Source: Akkermansia sp.
GTDB lineage: Bacteria > Verrucomicrobiota > Verrucomicrobiia > Verrucomicrobiales > Akkermansiaceae
NCBI GenBank assembly: GCA_017628435.1
Contig: JAGBZE010000099.1
Span: 1 to 13,322, forward strand
Reading direction: 5' to 3'
Length of the DNA stretch: 13,322 bases
The translations under genes and the position numbers were made by a program. Below, piece by piece: positions 1-6,590 of this stretch; the stretch's first letter is position 1; each line of letters opens with the position of its first letter. The notes beneath the pieces are model-generated. The model ran no database searches. It saw nothing but the letters and a program-made list of their open reading frames with translations, and was not told where the DNA came from.

Positions 1-10
1 AAAAGTTTCA

Positions 11-82
11 GAGCCCGCGGAGCGGGTGACAGAGCGGTGGCTTAACTTGTTGCGACTGTTCTGTCACCCGCTCCGCGGGTTC
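11..82. repeat. Long inverted repeat with perfect 20-bp arms
   Basis: Bases 14-33 are the exact reverse complement of bases 60-79. The arms are GC-rich with a CCCGCGGAGCGGG core, and the pairing can be extended outward (11-12 with 81-82) and inward with G-T wobbles. The loop is about 26 bases. In RNA or single-stranded DNA this would be a very stable hairpin. It could be a REP-like element or a terminator for a gene left of the window, but no T-run follows the right arm, which argues against a classical intrinsic terminator. An 8-base direct repeat, CTTGTTGC, sits in the loop (46-53) and again just right of the hairpin (95-102). Confidence 0.8.
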
Positions 83-100
83 CGTCATGTTTTGCTTGTT

Positions 101-137
101 GCAGGGGCTGCGCCCGCTGACGCGGGCTTACCCCTGC
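101..137. repeat. Palindrome with internal bulge (REP-like)
   Basis: The outer stem pairs 101-107 (GCAGGGG) with 131-137 (CCCCTGC). The inner stem pairs 112-117 (GCCCGC) with 122-127 (GCGGGC) around a TGAC loop. Unpaired bases 108-111 and 128-130 form an internal bulge. Such bulged GC-rich hairpins are typical of REP-type intergenic elements mobilised by RAYT transposases. That link is family knowledge, and no such transposase gene is in this window. Confidence 0.65.
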
Positions 138-148
138 CTCTCCTCTAT

Positions 149-163
149 AGCCCCTCCGGGGCT
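149..163. repeat. Short perfect GC palindrome
   Basis: AGCCCC (149-154) pairs with GGGGCT (158-163) around a 3-base loop. It lies between the bulged hairpin and the third palindrome, so it is probably one unit of the same repeat cluster. Confidence 0.55.
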
Positions 164-165
164 TA

Positions 166-198
166 AAGTTCCGCAGGCTGCGCCTGCCCGACAAACTT
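166..198. repeat. GC palindrome with outer AAGTT/AACTT arms
   Basis: GCAGGC (173-178) pairs with GCCTGC (182-187) around a 3-base loop. Outside it, AAGTT (166-170) pairs with AACTT (194-198), leaving an asymmetric internal loop. It is the last palindrome of the cluster. No poly-T tract follows, so I do not call it a terminator. Confidence 0.5.
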
Positions 199-246
199 CA
201 ATTTGGCGCAGCAATCTAAAAAAATCTCCCACCCGTTCCTGTGAAC

Positions 247-275
247 TTGCCATGTGGGGGCGGATTTGCTAGGAT
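247..275 (+). promoter_or_regulatory. Candidate sigma-70 promoter, possibly giving a leaderless mRNA
   Basis: A -35 box TTGCCA (247-252) is followed after 17 bases by TAGGAT (270-275), preceded by an extended -10 TGC. The start codon of the next gene begins at 282, only 6 bases after the -10 box, so initiation here would put the transcript start on or next to the ATG. The same bases 271-274 (AGGA) could instead serve as a Shine-Dalgarno site at a 7-base spacing, so the two readings exclude one another. Confidence 0.35.
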
Positions 276-281
276 GAGACC

Positions 282-842
282 ATGCAATGTGTAATCAGTT
301 CCCAGGCTCCGGTGGTGCAGGCTCTCAGTCATGAATGGTACGGCAAGGCTGTAGGCGTGCCGGTGGAATTCAGTTTTTGTGTGGAGGGCGATTTTCTGGT
401 GTATCGTGCTGCGCAGAAGGCGGCGGTGGTGATTCATCCGGAGGCGCAGCCCGGGCAGTTCAAGGAGGAACTGTGGAAGTACGACACGGCGGAGTTCTTT
501 GTGGCTGATGCAGAGGGTAAGAATTACATGGAGTTCAACCTGTGCCCGAATGGTGCCTGGTGGGCCTGTGCGTTCCAGGGTCCTCGCCAGCCGCTGGCCG
601 GAGCCGGTGTGCCGGAGGGTGTGGAGACTACGGGGTGTGTGCGTGCTGATGGCTGGGAGGCCGAGGCGAAGCTGCCGCTGGTGTATCTGCGCTCCATTGG
701 TATTGATGTGAATACCTGCCGTCTGGCTGCTACGTGCATTCTTAACAGTCCGGATTACCAGTTCTGTACCACTTCTGATGACCAGAGCGGTGAACCGGAT
801 TTTCACCGTCCCTGGAGCTGGGCTCAGGCTGATATTCAATAA
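282..842 (+). CDS. CBM9-like (carbohydrate-binding family 9 type) domain protein
   Basis: A 186-residue protein that fits a single beta-sandwich CBM9-like domain. The recognisable part is around residues 67-105: YDTAEFFV, then YMEFNLCPNGAWW, the pattern of conserved acidic and aromatic strands in sugar-binding or cytochrome-associated CBM9-like modules. There is no signal peptide and no attached catalytic domain, so a role as a secreted glycan binder is not supported; it may be a cytoplasmic stand-alone domain of unknown ligand. The stop codon lies 15 bases before the ATG of the ybaK-like gene on the same strand, so the two are probably co-transcribed. Start chosen at the first ATG after the palindrome cluster, with AGGA 7 bases upstream. 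The family call is from motif recall, and the function is unknown. Confidence 0.75.
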   Translation: MQCVISSQAPVVQALSHEWYGKAVGVPVEFSFCVEGDFLVYRAAQKAAVVIHPEAQPGQFKEELWKYDTAEFFVADAEGKNYMEFNLCPNGAWWACAFQGPRQPLAGAGVPEGVETTGCVRADGWEAEAKLPLVYLRSIGIDVNTCRLAATCILNSPDYQFCTTSDDQSGEPDFHRPWSWAQADIQ

Positions 843-857
843 ATCTCCGGAGACCCG

Positions 858-1349
858 ATGGCCGCGAATACCAAGACGAATGCCATGCGCCTGCTGGAGC
901 AGAAGAAAATTCCGTACCAGCATTATACCTATGAATCCGAGGGCGCGATTCCTGGGTTGGAGGTAGCTGCTCTGCTGGGGCAGGACCCCGAGCAGGTGTT
1001 CAAGACTTTGGTGACCACCGGGCGCAGCGGGGCTCATTATGTTTTTGTGATTCCCGTTGGTGCCGGGCTGGAACTCCGCAAGGCTGCCAAAGCTGTGGGT
1101 GAGAAATCGCTGGAGATGCTGAAGCAGAAGGAACTGCTACCCTTGACCGGCTATGTGCATGGCGGGTGCTCTCCCATCGGCATGAAAAAGGCATTCCGCA
1201 CGACTATTGATGCCAGCGCCGCCCAATTTGATTCCATTATTTTCTCCGGCGGGCGCATCGGCCTGCAGATCCAGGTATCGCTGGCCGATTTAGCGAAGCT
1301 GGTGCGTTTTGAATTGGCGGATATCACTACGGAGCTTATCCATCATTAG
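858..1349 (+). CDS. ybaK: YbaK/EbsC-type Cys-tRNA(Pro) deacylase
   Basis: A 163-residue cytoplasmic protein of the YbaK/ProX editing family, close to the usual 155-165 residues. These enzymes hydrolyse misacylated tRNA in trans, typically Cys-tRNA(Pro) made in error by prolyl-tRNA synthetase. Visible hallmarks are the early ALLGQDPEQVFKTLV segment, whose Lys49 corresponds to the conserved substrate-binding lysine of the family, a YVFVIPVGAGLEL strand, and the glycine-rich GGCSPIGMK loop at 102-110. A GGAGA Shine-Dalgarno lies 7-8 bases before the ATG. It follows the CBM9-like gene by 15 bases. Its last 60 bases overlap the end of the oppositely oriented membrane protein gene. Tight substrate choice (Pro versus other tRNAs) cannot be read from sequence alone. 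Confidence 0.93.
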   Translation: MAANTKTNAMRLLEQKKIPYQHYTYESEGAIPGLEVAALLGQDPEQVFKTLVTTGRSGAHYVFVIPVGAGLELRKAAKAVGEKSLEMLKQKELLPLTGYVHGGCSPIGMKKAFRTTIDASAAQFDSIIFSGGRIGLQIQVSLADLAKLVRFELADITTELIHH

Positions 1350-1724
1350 CGCTCCCTCTATCAGGAGGCTCCAGCCAATCAGCGTGCTGACGATGAGGTA
1401 GAAGAGCAATGACAGGCCGCCGGCCAGCCAGGTGCGAGGCCAGCTGAGCATCTGCACCACGCGGGAAACGGCCATGACGCTGAGCAGAACGCCGCACAGC
1501 TGGAAAATCAGGCTCATGAGCAGCCCGACTCCCATAAACACAGAGGCGTAGCCCGCCAGCATCATGAGTATGGAGACCGCCATGAAGGCAATCAGCCCGC
1601 CAATCATGGCTTCCTTGCGGCGGTGCTGGGGATCGGCCAGGTAATAGGCGGCAGCGAAGGCCACCCAGGTGAGTATGCAGTAGAGAAGGGTAATCCAGAT
1701 TTCCTGAGCTTGTGTGGGGAACAT
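1290..1724 (-). CDS. Small integral membrane protein, function unknown
   Basis: A 144-residue, very hydrophobic protein with about four predicted transmembrane segments (roughly residues 9-30, 39-60, 62-86 and 98-125). A basic loop, DPQHRRKE, lies after the first helix and a charged soluble tail, DKLRSDIRQFKTHQLR, is at the C-terminus. I do not recognise a family. It is the last gene of a minus-strand run, 35 bases after the small exported protein gene, so may share its transcript with the LptD-like gene. The last 20 codons lie antisense to the 3' end of the ybaK-like gene. An overlapping minus-strand frame (1336-1743) has no membrane-protein character and is not a gene. Confidence 0.75.
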   Translation of the reverse strand: MFPTQAQEIWITLLYCILTWVAFAAAYYLADPQHRRKEAMIGGLIAFMAVSILMMLAGYASVFMGVGLLMSLIFQLCGVLLSVMAVSRVVQMLSWPRTWLAGGLSLLFYLIVSTLIGWSLLIEGALMMDKLRSDIRQFKTHQLR

Positions 1725-1759
1725 AGCAGAGATGTTGACCCACCTGCGGCGCCGGGTGT

Positions 1760-2224
1760 TTACTGATTGTTGCGCTGTGTTGCCGCTGGCTGGTTGCGAA
1801 GCCGCTGCATAGTCAATCCGGTGGCGGTGTCGCGGAAGATTTCCAGGGTGTCGCCTTTAACGCCGGGGATGACCAGCACGGCAAAGGTGGCATCCTGACT
1901 TACGAGGATGCGATGTGTGCGGGGCAGCAGCAGCTCCTTGATTTCTGCCTGTGGTGTGCTGGTGCTGCAAGGGGTGGTGAGCACCTGCACCAGGGATTCC
2001 ACTGAGGGTTCCATGCCTGCCTGCACGAGCAAATCCGAGAGTGCGCTTGCCGTGCACTCCAGCACAGCACCGTTGCGCTCCTTATGCCCGGTCAGCTCCG
2101 TTTCCCACTGCCACATTTCCCTGTTGCTCAGTGTTACCCGCTGCAGAACGGGTAAATCAGCCATTGCACAGACTGCGGTTCCCATGAGGAGTCCAGGCAG
2201 GAGAACAGGTAAGCAACGCTTCAT
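1760..2224 (-). CDS. Small exported protein coupled to lptD-like gene
   Basis: A 154-residue protein with a clear Sec signal peptide (MKRCLPVLLPGLLMGTAVCAMA, likely cut near residue 22). The mature part is a small soluble domain of about 130 residues with two cysteines (CTAS and TPCST), which could form a disulfide in the periplasm. I do not recognise the family. Its ATG overlaps the TGA of the upstream LptD-like gene (TGATG), implying translational coupling and suggesting an envelope role linked to LptD. It could be an assembly or stability partner, but that is inference from position only. Confidence 0.8.
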   Translation of the reverse strand: MKRCLPVLLPGLLMGTAVCAMADLPVLQRVTLSNREMWQWETELTGHKERNGAVLECTASALSDLLVQAGMEPSVESLVQVLTTPCSTSTPQAEIKELLLPRTHRILVSQDATFAVLVIPGVKGDTLEIFRDTATGLTMQRLRNQPAATQRNNQ

Positions 2225-4650
2225 CAGAGCAGGTCAATGGGAAGAGTGGTACCTGTTTCGCCCAGAGTGAAGGAGATGCCGAGGCCTTGTTCCTTTTTGC
2301 CGCCGTTGTCACGCAGGAATACTGTGGTGCCGATGTACCACGCACCCGTATGGCGGAAGAGTGAGTATTGCTGAATGGGGAAACGCCCCTCCAGATCTTC
2401 GTAGTAGAGCTTGATGGAAAAAGTGTATTTTTCGCTAAGGCGGATGTTGGTGCGAATATGGTACTGCCCCGTATCTTCCTGAACCGGGTGATCGGTGATG
2501 CCACGGTAGGACACATAGGTTTCAAGCCACTCTGCCGGAACAACACGTGCTCCGATGCTGTATTGCCAGAAGCCCTCACCCTTGTTGATGGTCGGTGTCT
2601 GGGTGGACAGACTCAGTTCAAATCTCTTTGAGGGGCTGAAACGGATAATATTGTACAGGCTGGAGAAATCGTAGTCCGAATTAGGATTGTCTGCATTGTA
2701 ATCGCAGAATGCATCCCAGGTGAGCAGTTTAATCTTCTCTCCATCCACACTGGACAACAGTGTGTTCTTAATGCCGAATCGCCACACATTCCAGTCTCCC
2801 CAGCCATCGATACCCGCATAACCAAGAAGGTCGAGAGGCATGGGGTTAGTGGTGCTGCCGCTCTTGGTGCTGGACCACACATCCACTTGCGGCACGTTCT
2901 TGTTTGAGGAAGTGCTGCTGCCGCTGGAGTAACTGGCATAGGGCTGGATGATGTGGGTCAGCCCCTGGAGACCGTAGTTTTTGAATTGGAAGTTGGGATA
3001 GGTGTTGTGGAATTTCAGATTGAAATCACATCCCACATAACCGAGGAACCTGTTATCCGAGCCGATGCCGCCTACATCATAATACCCAGTGTAGCCGCCA
3101 CCGGCTTTGGGCGTGATGTTCAGGAACTTATAGGCGGTGAGATTTGTTGTGAACTCATGCGTGGAGTTGACTCGGAAATAACTCTCCGTATTCAGCAGCC
3201 GTTCATAGTAATCACGAAGTTCCTTGTCCTTGATTTTGGCGAGTTTCGTCTTGTACAACTCCCTCTCCTCGGTGGGAAGGTACTGACGCATGATACTGGC
3301 GGTGTTATTGGTTTCGTAGTTGATTCCGGTTTTGCCAATAGCTGTGCGAACACGGTAGAAGGAGGCTTCCAGACGCTCGTCCGTCATGTAATAATCATTC
3401 GGTGCAAAGCGGGTGTAGATCATGCTTTGCGTTTCATCGGTGCGGCGCACCAGACGAATAGTGTTGTCCGGCTTGTCATTTACCCGGCTGATATCAGGCA
3501 GGAAGTCGCGCAGCATGTACTGGTCACTGGCAACGTTGACATTGCTAACCAGCTGCCAATCCGCGTGGGAATCTCCATCCGGTGTTACATCCCAGAGAGC
3601 TTTCAGACTAAGGAAGTATCGCTTGTCATCAATAGGCTTGCGTTCAGTATCGACCGGATTGATATTGGGGTTAAGGTCATCTGCAAAGTAGGAGAAAAAA
3701 CCTTCCATGTCCTCATGCTTTTTGGACATGGCGATATCTTCCAGGTCAAGTCCCGTAGCCAGACCTCGGCGGGTACGTGCATCAAGATGCAAGGTTGCGA
3801 GGTAATCTGCCGTGGGCATGATGCCCTCCACTCGTCGGTTGCCGAAGAGGATGCCGTAGTTGTTTTCCAGGTAGGCACCCCAGTGAGAGCGTGTGCCCAT
3901 TCCTGGCAGGTAACCTTCGCGCGGATTAAGTGAGTGGGAGAAGGTGAACCATCCCAGCACGGGAACGGTGATTTCTGTGTCGCCGGTAGCAATGCTCAGG
4001 CGCGATACTTCACCGTAATCTCCGGGGTAAATGGTAAGCGTGCCGGTGCCGACCCAGGTTGTGGGGTTCTGGATGTCCTCTGTGGTTACATAGGCATCAT
4101 AAACAGTTATGTATTCTTTCCCTTGCTCATCCGTGTTGTATTCAATGCGGGAACCTCTCACCAGAAGACCATTCACCTTGATGCGAACTTTGCTGACAGA
4201 GGTCTGTTTTGTTTTCCAGTTGTAGAAACCTCCATCTTCACCGCGAACGAGAACATCATCCTGATATACCGTCATGGGCCCGGAAAGAATGGCCTCGCTG
4301 GTGTCGAGCCGGGCCTCCATAGCGGGGGTATGAATGTCGGAACCGCTGTCGGTACGAAGACGCAGCATGGAATTTTCACCCGACTGGTAAAGGAATACAT
4401 TCTTTTCGTTGTCAAAGGTGATGGTGCCGCCCTCGTTGGTAACTTGCAGAGTGTCCGGAATTTCCGGCGCTTTTCGGCCAAGTCCGCTCACTGTACGGTT
4501 AGTGATGTCCAGAACGGGGTTGACATCATTCTTGTTATCAAAGATTTCTTCCGGCAGTGGAACCAGATCCGCACCATGTGCTGATGCCTGGGTGAGTCCC
4601 CCCAGAATCAGGGCGAGAGTGAGCTTTGCGTGCCGTCTTTTCCGTTTCAT
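2224..4650 (-). CDS. lptD: LptD-like LPS assembly outer-membrane protein
   Basis: An 808-residue protein, about the length of E. coli LptD (784). LptD with LptE inserts lipopolysaccharide into the outer leaflet of the outer membrane. A signal peptide (cut near Ala27) is followed by an OstA/LptA-like beta-jellyroll at roughly residues 65-225, with repeating short strands such as ITFDNEKNVFLYQSG and VLVRGEDGGFYNW. A long beta-barrel then runs to the C-terminus. The junction LPGMGTRSHWGAYLENNYGILFGNR resembles the conserved start of the LptD barrel. Only two cysteines occur, both in the barrel part (GCDF and FCDY), so the N-terminal cysteines of the E. coli disulfide scheme are missing. A purine-rich AGGGAAG precedes the ATG. 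Distant homology leaves a small chance it is another OstA-type outer-membrane protein. Confidence 0.82.
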   Translation of the reverse strand: MKRKRRHAKLTLALILGGLTQASAHGADLVPLPEEIFDNKNDVNPVLDITNRTVSGLGRKAPEIPDTLQVTNEGGTITFDNEKNVFLYQSGENSMLRLRTDSGSDIHTPAMEARLDTSEAILSGPMTVYQDDVLVRGEDGGFYNWKTKQTSVSKVRIKVNGLLVRGSRIEYNTDEQGKEYITVYDAYVTTEDIQNPTTWVGTGTLTIYPGDYGEVSRLSIATGDTEITVPVLGWFTFSHSLNPREGYLPGMGTRSHWGAYLENNYGILFGNRRVEGIMPTADYLATLHLDARTRRGLATGLDLEDIAMSKKHEDMEGFFSYFADDLNPNINPVDTERKPIDDKRYFLSLKALWDVTPDGDSHADWQLVSNVNVASDQYMLRDFLPDISRVNDKPDNTIRLVRRTDETQSMIYTRFAPNDYYMTDERLEASFYRVRTAIGKTGINYETNNTASIMRQYLPTEERELYKTKLAKIKDKELRDYYERLLNTESYFRVNSTHEFTTNLTAYKFLNITPKAGGGYTGYYDVGGIGSDNRFLGYVGCDFNLKFHNTYPNFQFKNYGLQGLTHIIQPYASYSSGSSTSSNKNVPQVDVWSSTKSGSTTNPMPLDLLGYAGIDGWGDWNVWRFGIKNTLLSSVDGEKIKLLTWDAFCDYNADNPNSDYDFSSLYNIIRFSPSKRFELSLSTQTPTINKGEGFWQYSIGARVVPAEWLETYVSYRGITDHPVQEDTGQYHIRTNIRLSEKYTFSIKLYYEDLEGRFPIQQYSLFRHTGAWYIGTTVFLRDNGGKKEQGLGISFTLGETGTTLPIDLL

Positions 4651-4675
4651 ATGATGCTTCCCTATGACGCTATTT

Positions 4676-4704
4676 ATTCTGCCCGAATATTACGGATTTG
4701 TCAA
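4676..4704 (-). promoter_or_regulatory. Candidate sigma-70 promoter of lptD-like gene
   Basis: On the minus strand a perfect TTGACA (4704-4699) is followed after 17 bases by CAGAAT (4681-4676). The -35 box contains the TGA stop codon of the upstream acyltransferase gene. The start codon lies about 25 bases downstream of the -10 box, leaving room for a short leader with the AGGGAAG ribosome-binding site. Confidence 0.5.
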
Positions 4705-6488
4705 GCTTCTCCCGTCTGGGCTGCGAGAGATTTTAATCCAGGGCCGCAGTAACGCGAGACGAGGCGTTCCGGGGCGTTGTGTAAATCGACCACCACAAGG
4801 CAATCCAGCGTGTCACCGAACTCAGAGTCGACATTGAATGATACCATTTCGCCGTCCAGTCGCAGATACTGGCGGAGCAGTACCGGAATACTGCGTCCAT
4901 CCGGTTCCAGGTCAGATACCAGGGCTGAGAGCAGGCGTAAATCGGCCATGCCCTTGGGGAGCAGTCGTGCATCTTCGCTCAGCAGGTCCATGTTCCGGGG
5001 TGGGGTTTTGGCCTGCACATGTTTGGCCAGTTCGGCGTTTGTGCAGTGGCATTTGAGGTATTCGTACATCAGTGCGCGTGAACGAACGGTGTATTCGGAG
5101 GAAACACTGACCGTGCCGTACAAGTAGCGATATTGCGGGTATTTGCGGACAAAACTGCCGATGCCCATCCACAGGGTATCAAGTGATGCCGGATGCTTCT
5201 GGTAGGGGGCGGTGATGAAGGCGCGACCCATTTCCAGACCGTTCTTCACATGGTTTACAAAGGCATTGCCCAGCATGAAGAATTCAGAATTGTAAATGCC
5301 GGTTACGCCACGGGCTTTTACAATTTCATCCGTGCGGCCCATGCGGTAGGCACCGGCAATGCGTTTATGCTCCGGATCCCACATGATGAGGTGTTCGTAG
5401 TAAAGGTCGTATTCATCGGTGTCGCAGGCGTTGCCGGAGCCTTCGCCTACCGTGCGGAAGGTGATCTCGCGCTGCACGCCAATTTCATGGAGCAGACGGG
5501 GAATTCTGCTGCCCTGGGCGGTGTAGATGCGTAGCCCGGTGCTCTTGTGGGTGTAGAGCAGGTGTTCTTCTTCCGGAAGAGAATCGATCTCCGCCTGAAG
5601 CAGCTCCGGATCCATGGGAGCTGCAATTTCATCCATGGTGCGAGGCACTTCCACTACATTGGCTGCAGCTGTATCCGGATAGCGCAGCATCATGCTGCTC
5701 AGACGCAGGTAGTCTGAAAGCGCGGCATCGGATTCGGCCATCTCAATTCTGCTCGGCGAAATGGGGCGCCCTACACGAACCTGGTGCAGGGTGCGGCTGT
5801 CGTGCTTGATTTCGCGAGCCAGCAACGCTGAGCGTTTTTCTTTGCACAGGCGGGTTACTGCCTGGAAAAGTTTTCCGTTCTGGCCGGAGAAGTGCATGGG
5901 TACAACCGTGGGCTTCACCTTGCGGATGATGGCGGCCATGTTCTCCTGCCACGGGTCATCAATGACGCGTCCATCCTGTTCTGACCAGGAGGCTGCGGAG
6001 CCGCTGGGAAAGATGATGAGACAGTGGCCATCGCGCAGCCATTTGAGCATTTCGCGCATGCCGCTCATGTTGGCTCGCTTCGCGTCCTCACCACCGTATA
6101 CATCCACCGTAATCTGGTAGGGACGCATGCCGCGCACGCAGTGTAGGAATTCATTGACCACGATGCGAACATCGCTGCGCACCTTCATGGCAATATCGCC
6201 AATCATCAGTCCATCAGACATGCCATGCGGATGGTTGCTCACAATGACGCAGGGACCTTCGGCTGGGATGTTCTCTAATCCCTTCACTTCGTAGTTGAGC
6301 GGCAGATGCTTACAGGCCAGACGGAAGAAATTGTCTGTGCTTCCGGCGTTCTGGTCATCCTCCACCTTGGAGTGAGCTACATTGAATTCATGGAATCCGA
6401 GAAGCCTTTCGCCGATATTCAGCAGCCATTCCGGTAACTTTTTTCCGCCGGGGATGTGCTCCCCCAGATCCATGATTTTTTTGTTCAT
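4701..6488 (-). CDS. Fused PlsC-type acyltransferase + OlsB/hemolysin-like N-acyltransferase (aminolipid synthase candidate)
   Basis: A 595-residue two-domain protein. The N-terminal part (about 60-260) is a lysophospholipid acyltransferase (PlsC-type) domain with NHPHGMSDG (His86, Asp92; the H-x5-D spacing seen in OlsA/GlsA-like members) and an FPSG block at 160-163. The C-terminal part (about 318-465) resembles the OlsB/GNAT-like acyltransferase family (PF13444), with EFFMLGN, LEMGR and LYGTVSVSSEY. Proteins joining these two domains, such as OlsF, make ornithine lipids by N- and then O-acylating an amino acid; the separate pair GlsB/GlsA makes glycine lipids. The substrate here is unknown. 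The site of action is probably the inner face of the cytoplasmic membrane. I chose ATG 6488; a GTG at 6515 would leave only about 10 bases of leader behind the promoter at 6532-6559. Confidence 0.85.
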   Translation of the reverse strand: MNKKIMDLGEHIPGGKKLPEWLLNIGERLLGFHEFNVAHSKVEDDQNAGSTDNFFRLACKHLPLNYEVKGLENIPAEGPCVIVSNHPHGMSDGLMIGDIAMKVRSDVRIVVNEFLHCVRGMRPYQITVDVYGGEDAKRANMSGMREMLKWLRDGHCLIIFPSGSAASWSEQDGRVIDDPWQENMAAIIRKVKPTVVPMHFSGQNGKLFQAVTRLCKEKRSALLAREIKHDSRTLHQVRVGRPISPSRIEMAESDAALSDYLRLSSMMLRYPDTAAANVVEVPRTMDEIAAPMDPELLQAEIDSLPEEEHLLYTHKSTGLRIYTAQGSRIPRLLHEIGVQREITFRTVGEGSGNACDTDEYDLYYEHLIMWDPEHKRIAGAYRMGRTDEIVKARGVTGIYNSEFFMLGNAFVNHVKNGLEMGRAFITAPYQKHPASLDTLWMGIGSFVRKYPQYRYLYGTVSVSSEYTVRSRALMYEYLKCHCTNAELAKHVQAKTPPRNMDLLSEDARLLPKGMADLRLLSALVSDLEPDGRSIPVLLRQYLRLDGEMVSFNVDSEFGDTLDCLVVVDLHNAPERLVSRYCGPGLKSLAAQTGEA

Positions 6489-6520
6489 AACGTGCTCGGC
6501 GATGCGTCTGCGCACCGTAT

Positions 6521-6577
6521 TGTTATCTTAACATATAGCATGTTATGGGTCAATGTCAAAACTGGTTGATATGTTAT
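6521..6577. promoter_or_regulatory. Candidate operator: three TGTTAT repeats and a palindrome over the promoter
   Basis: TGTTAT occurs at 6521-6526, 6541-6546 and 6572-6577, spaced 20 and 31 bases, close to two and three helical turns. A 6-bp inverted repeat with a 5-base spacer (TAACAT at 6529-6534, ATGTTA at 6540-6545) covers the -10 box. The pattern fits a regulator binding site, although the stretch is AT-rich and chance repeats are possible. Confidence 0.35.
6532..6559 (-). promoter_or_regulatory. Strong sigma-70-like promoter of the acyltransferase gene
   Basis: On the minus strand TTGACA (6559-6554) is followed after 16 bases by TATATG (6537-6532). The alternative -10 TATGTT gives an 18-base spacer. 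Predicted transcription start is near 6525. The preceding gene (TonB-like) ends at 6591 with no clear terminator between, so this is either an internal or an independent promoter. Confidence 0.6.
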
Positions 6578-6590
6578 TTTACTTTAAGCT

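Noticed and set aside
216..1037. Minus-strand open frame of 273 codons opposite the CBM9-like and ybaK genes
   Set aside because: Histidine/arginine/leucine-rich translation without family likeness; the plus strand carries two good genes with ribosome-binding sites.
2953..3933. Plus-strand open frame of 326 codons inside the lptD-like gene
   Set aside because: Antisense to a clear beta-barrel gene; no start signal and no domain.
6546..6590. Possible terminator after the TonB gene
   Set aside because: Only weak AT-rich palindromes and no GC stem with a T-run; the symmetric bases fit an operator better.
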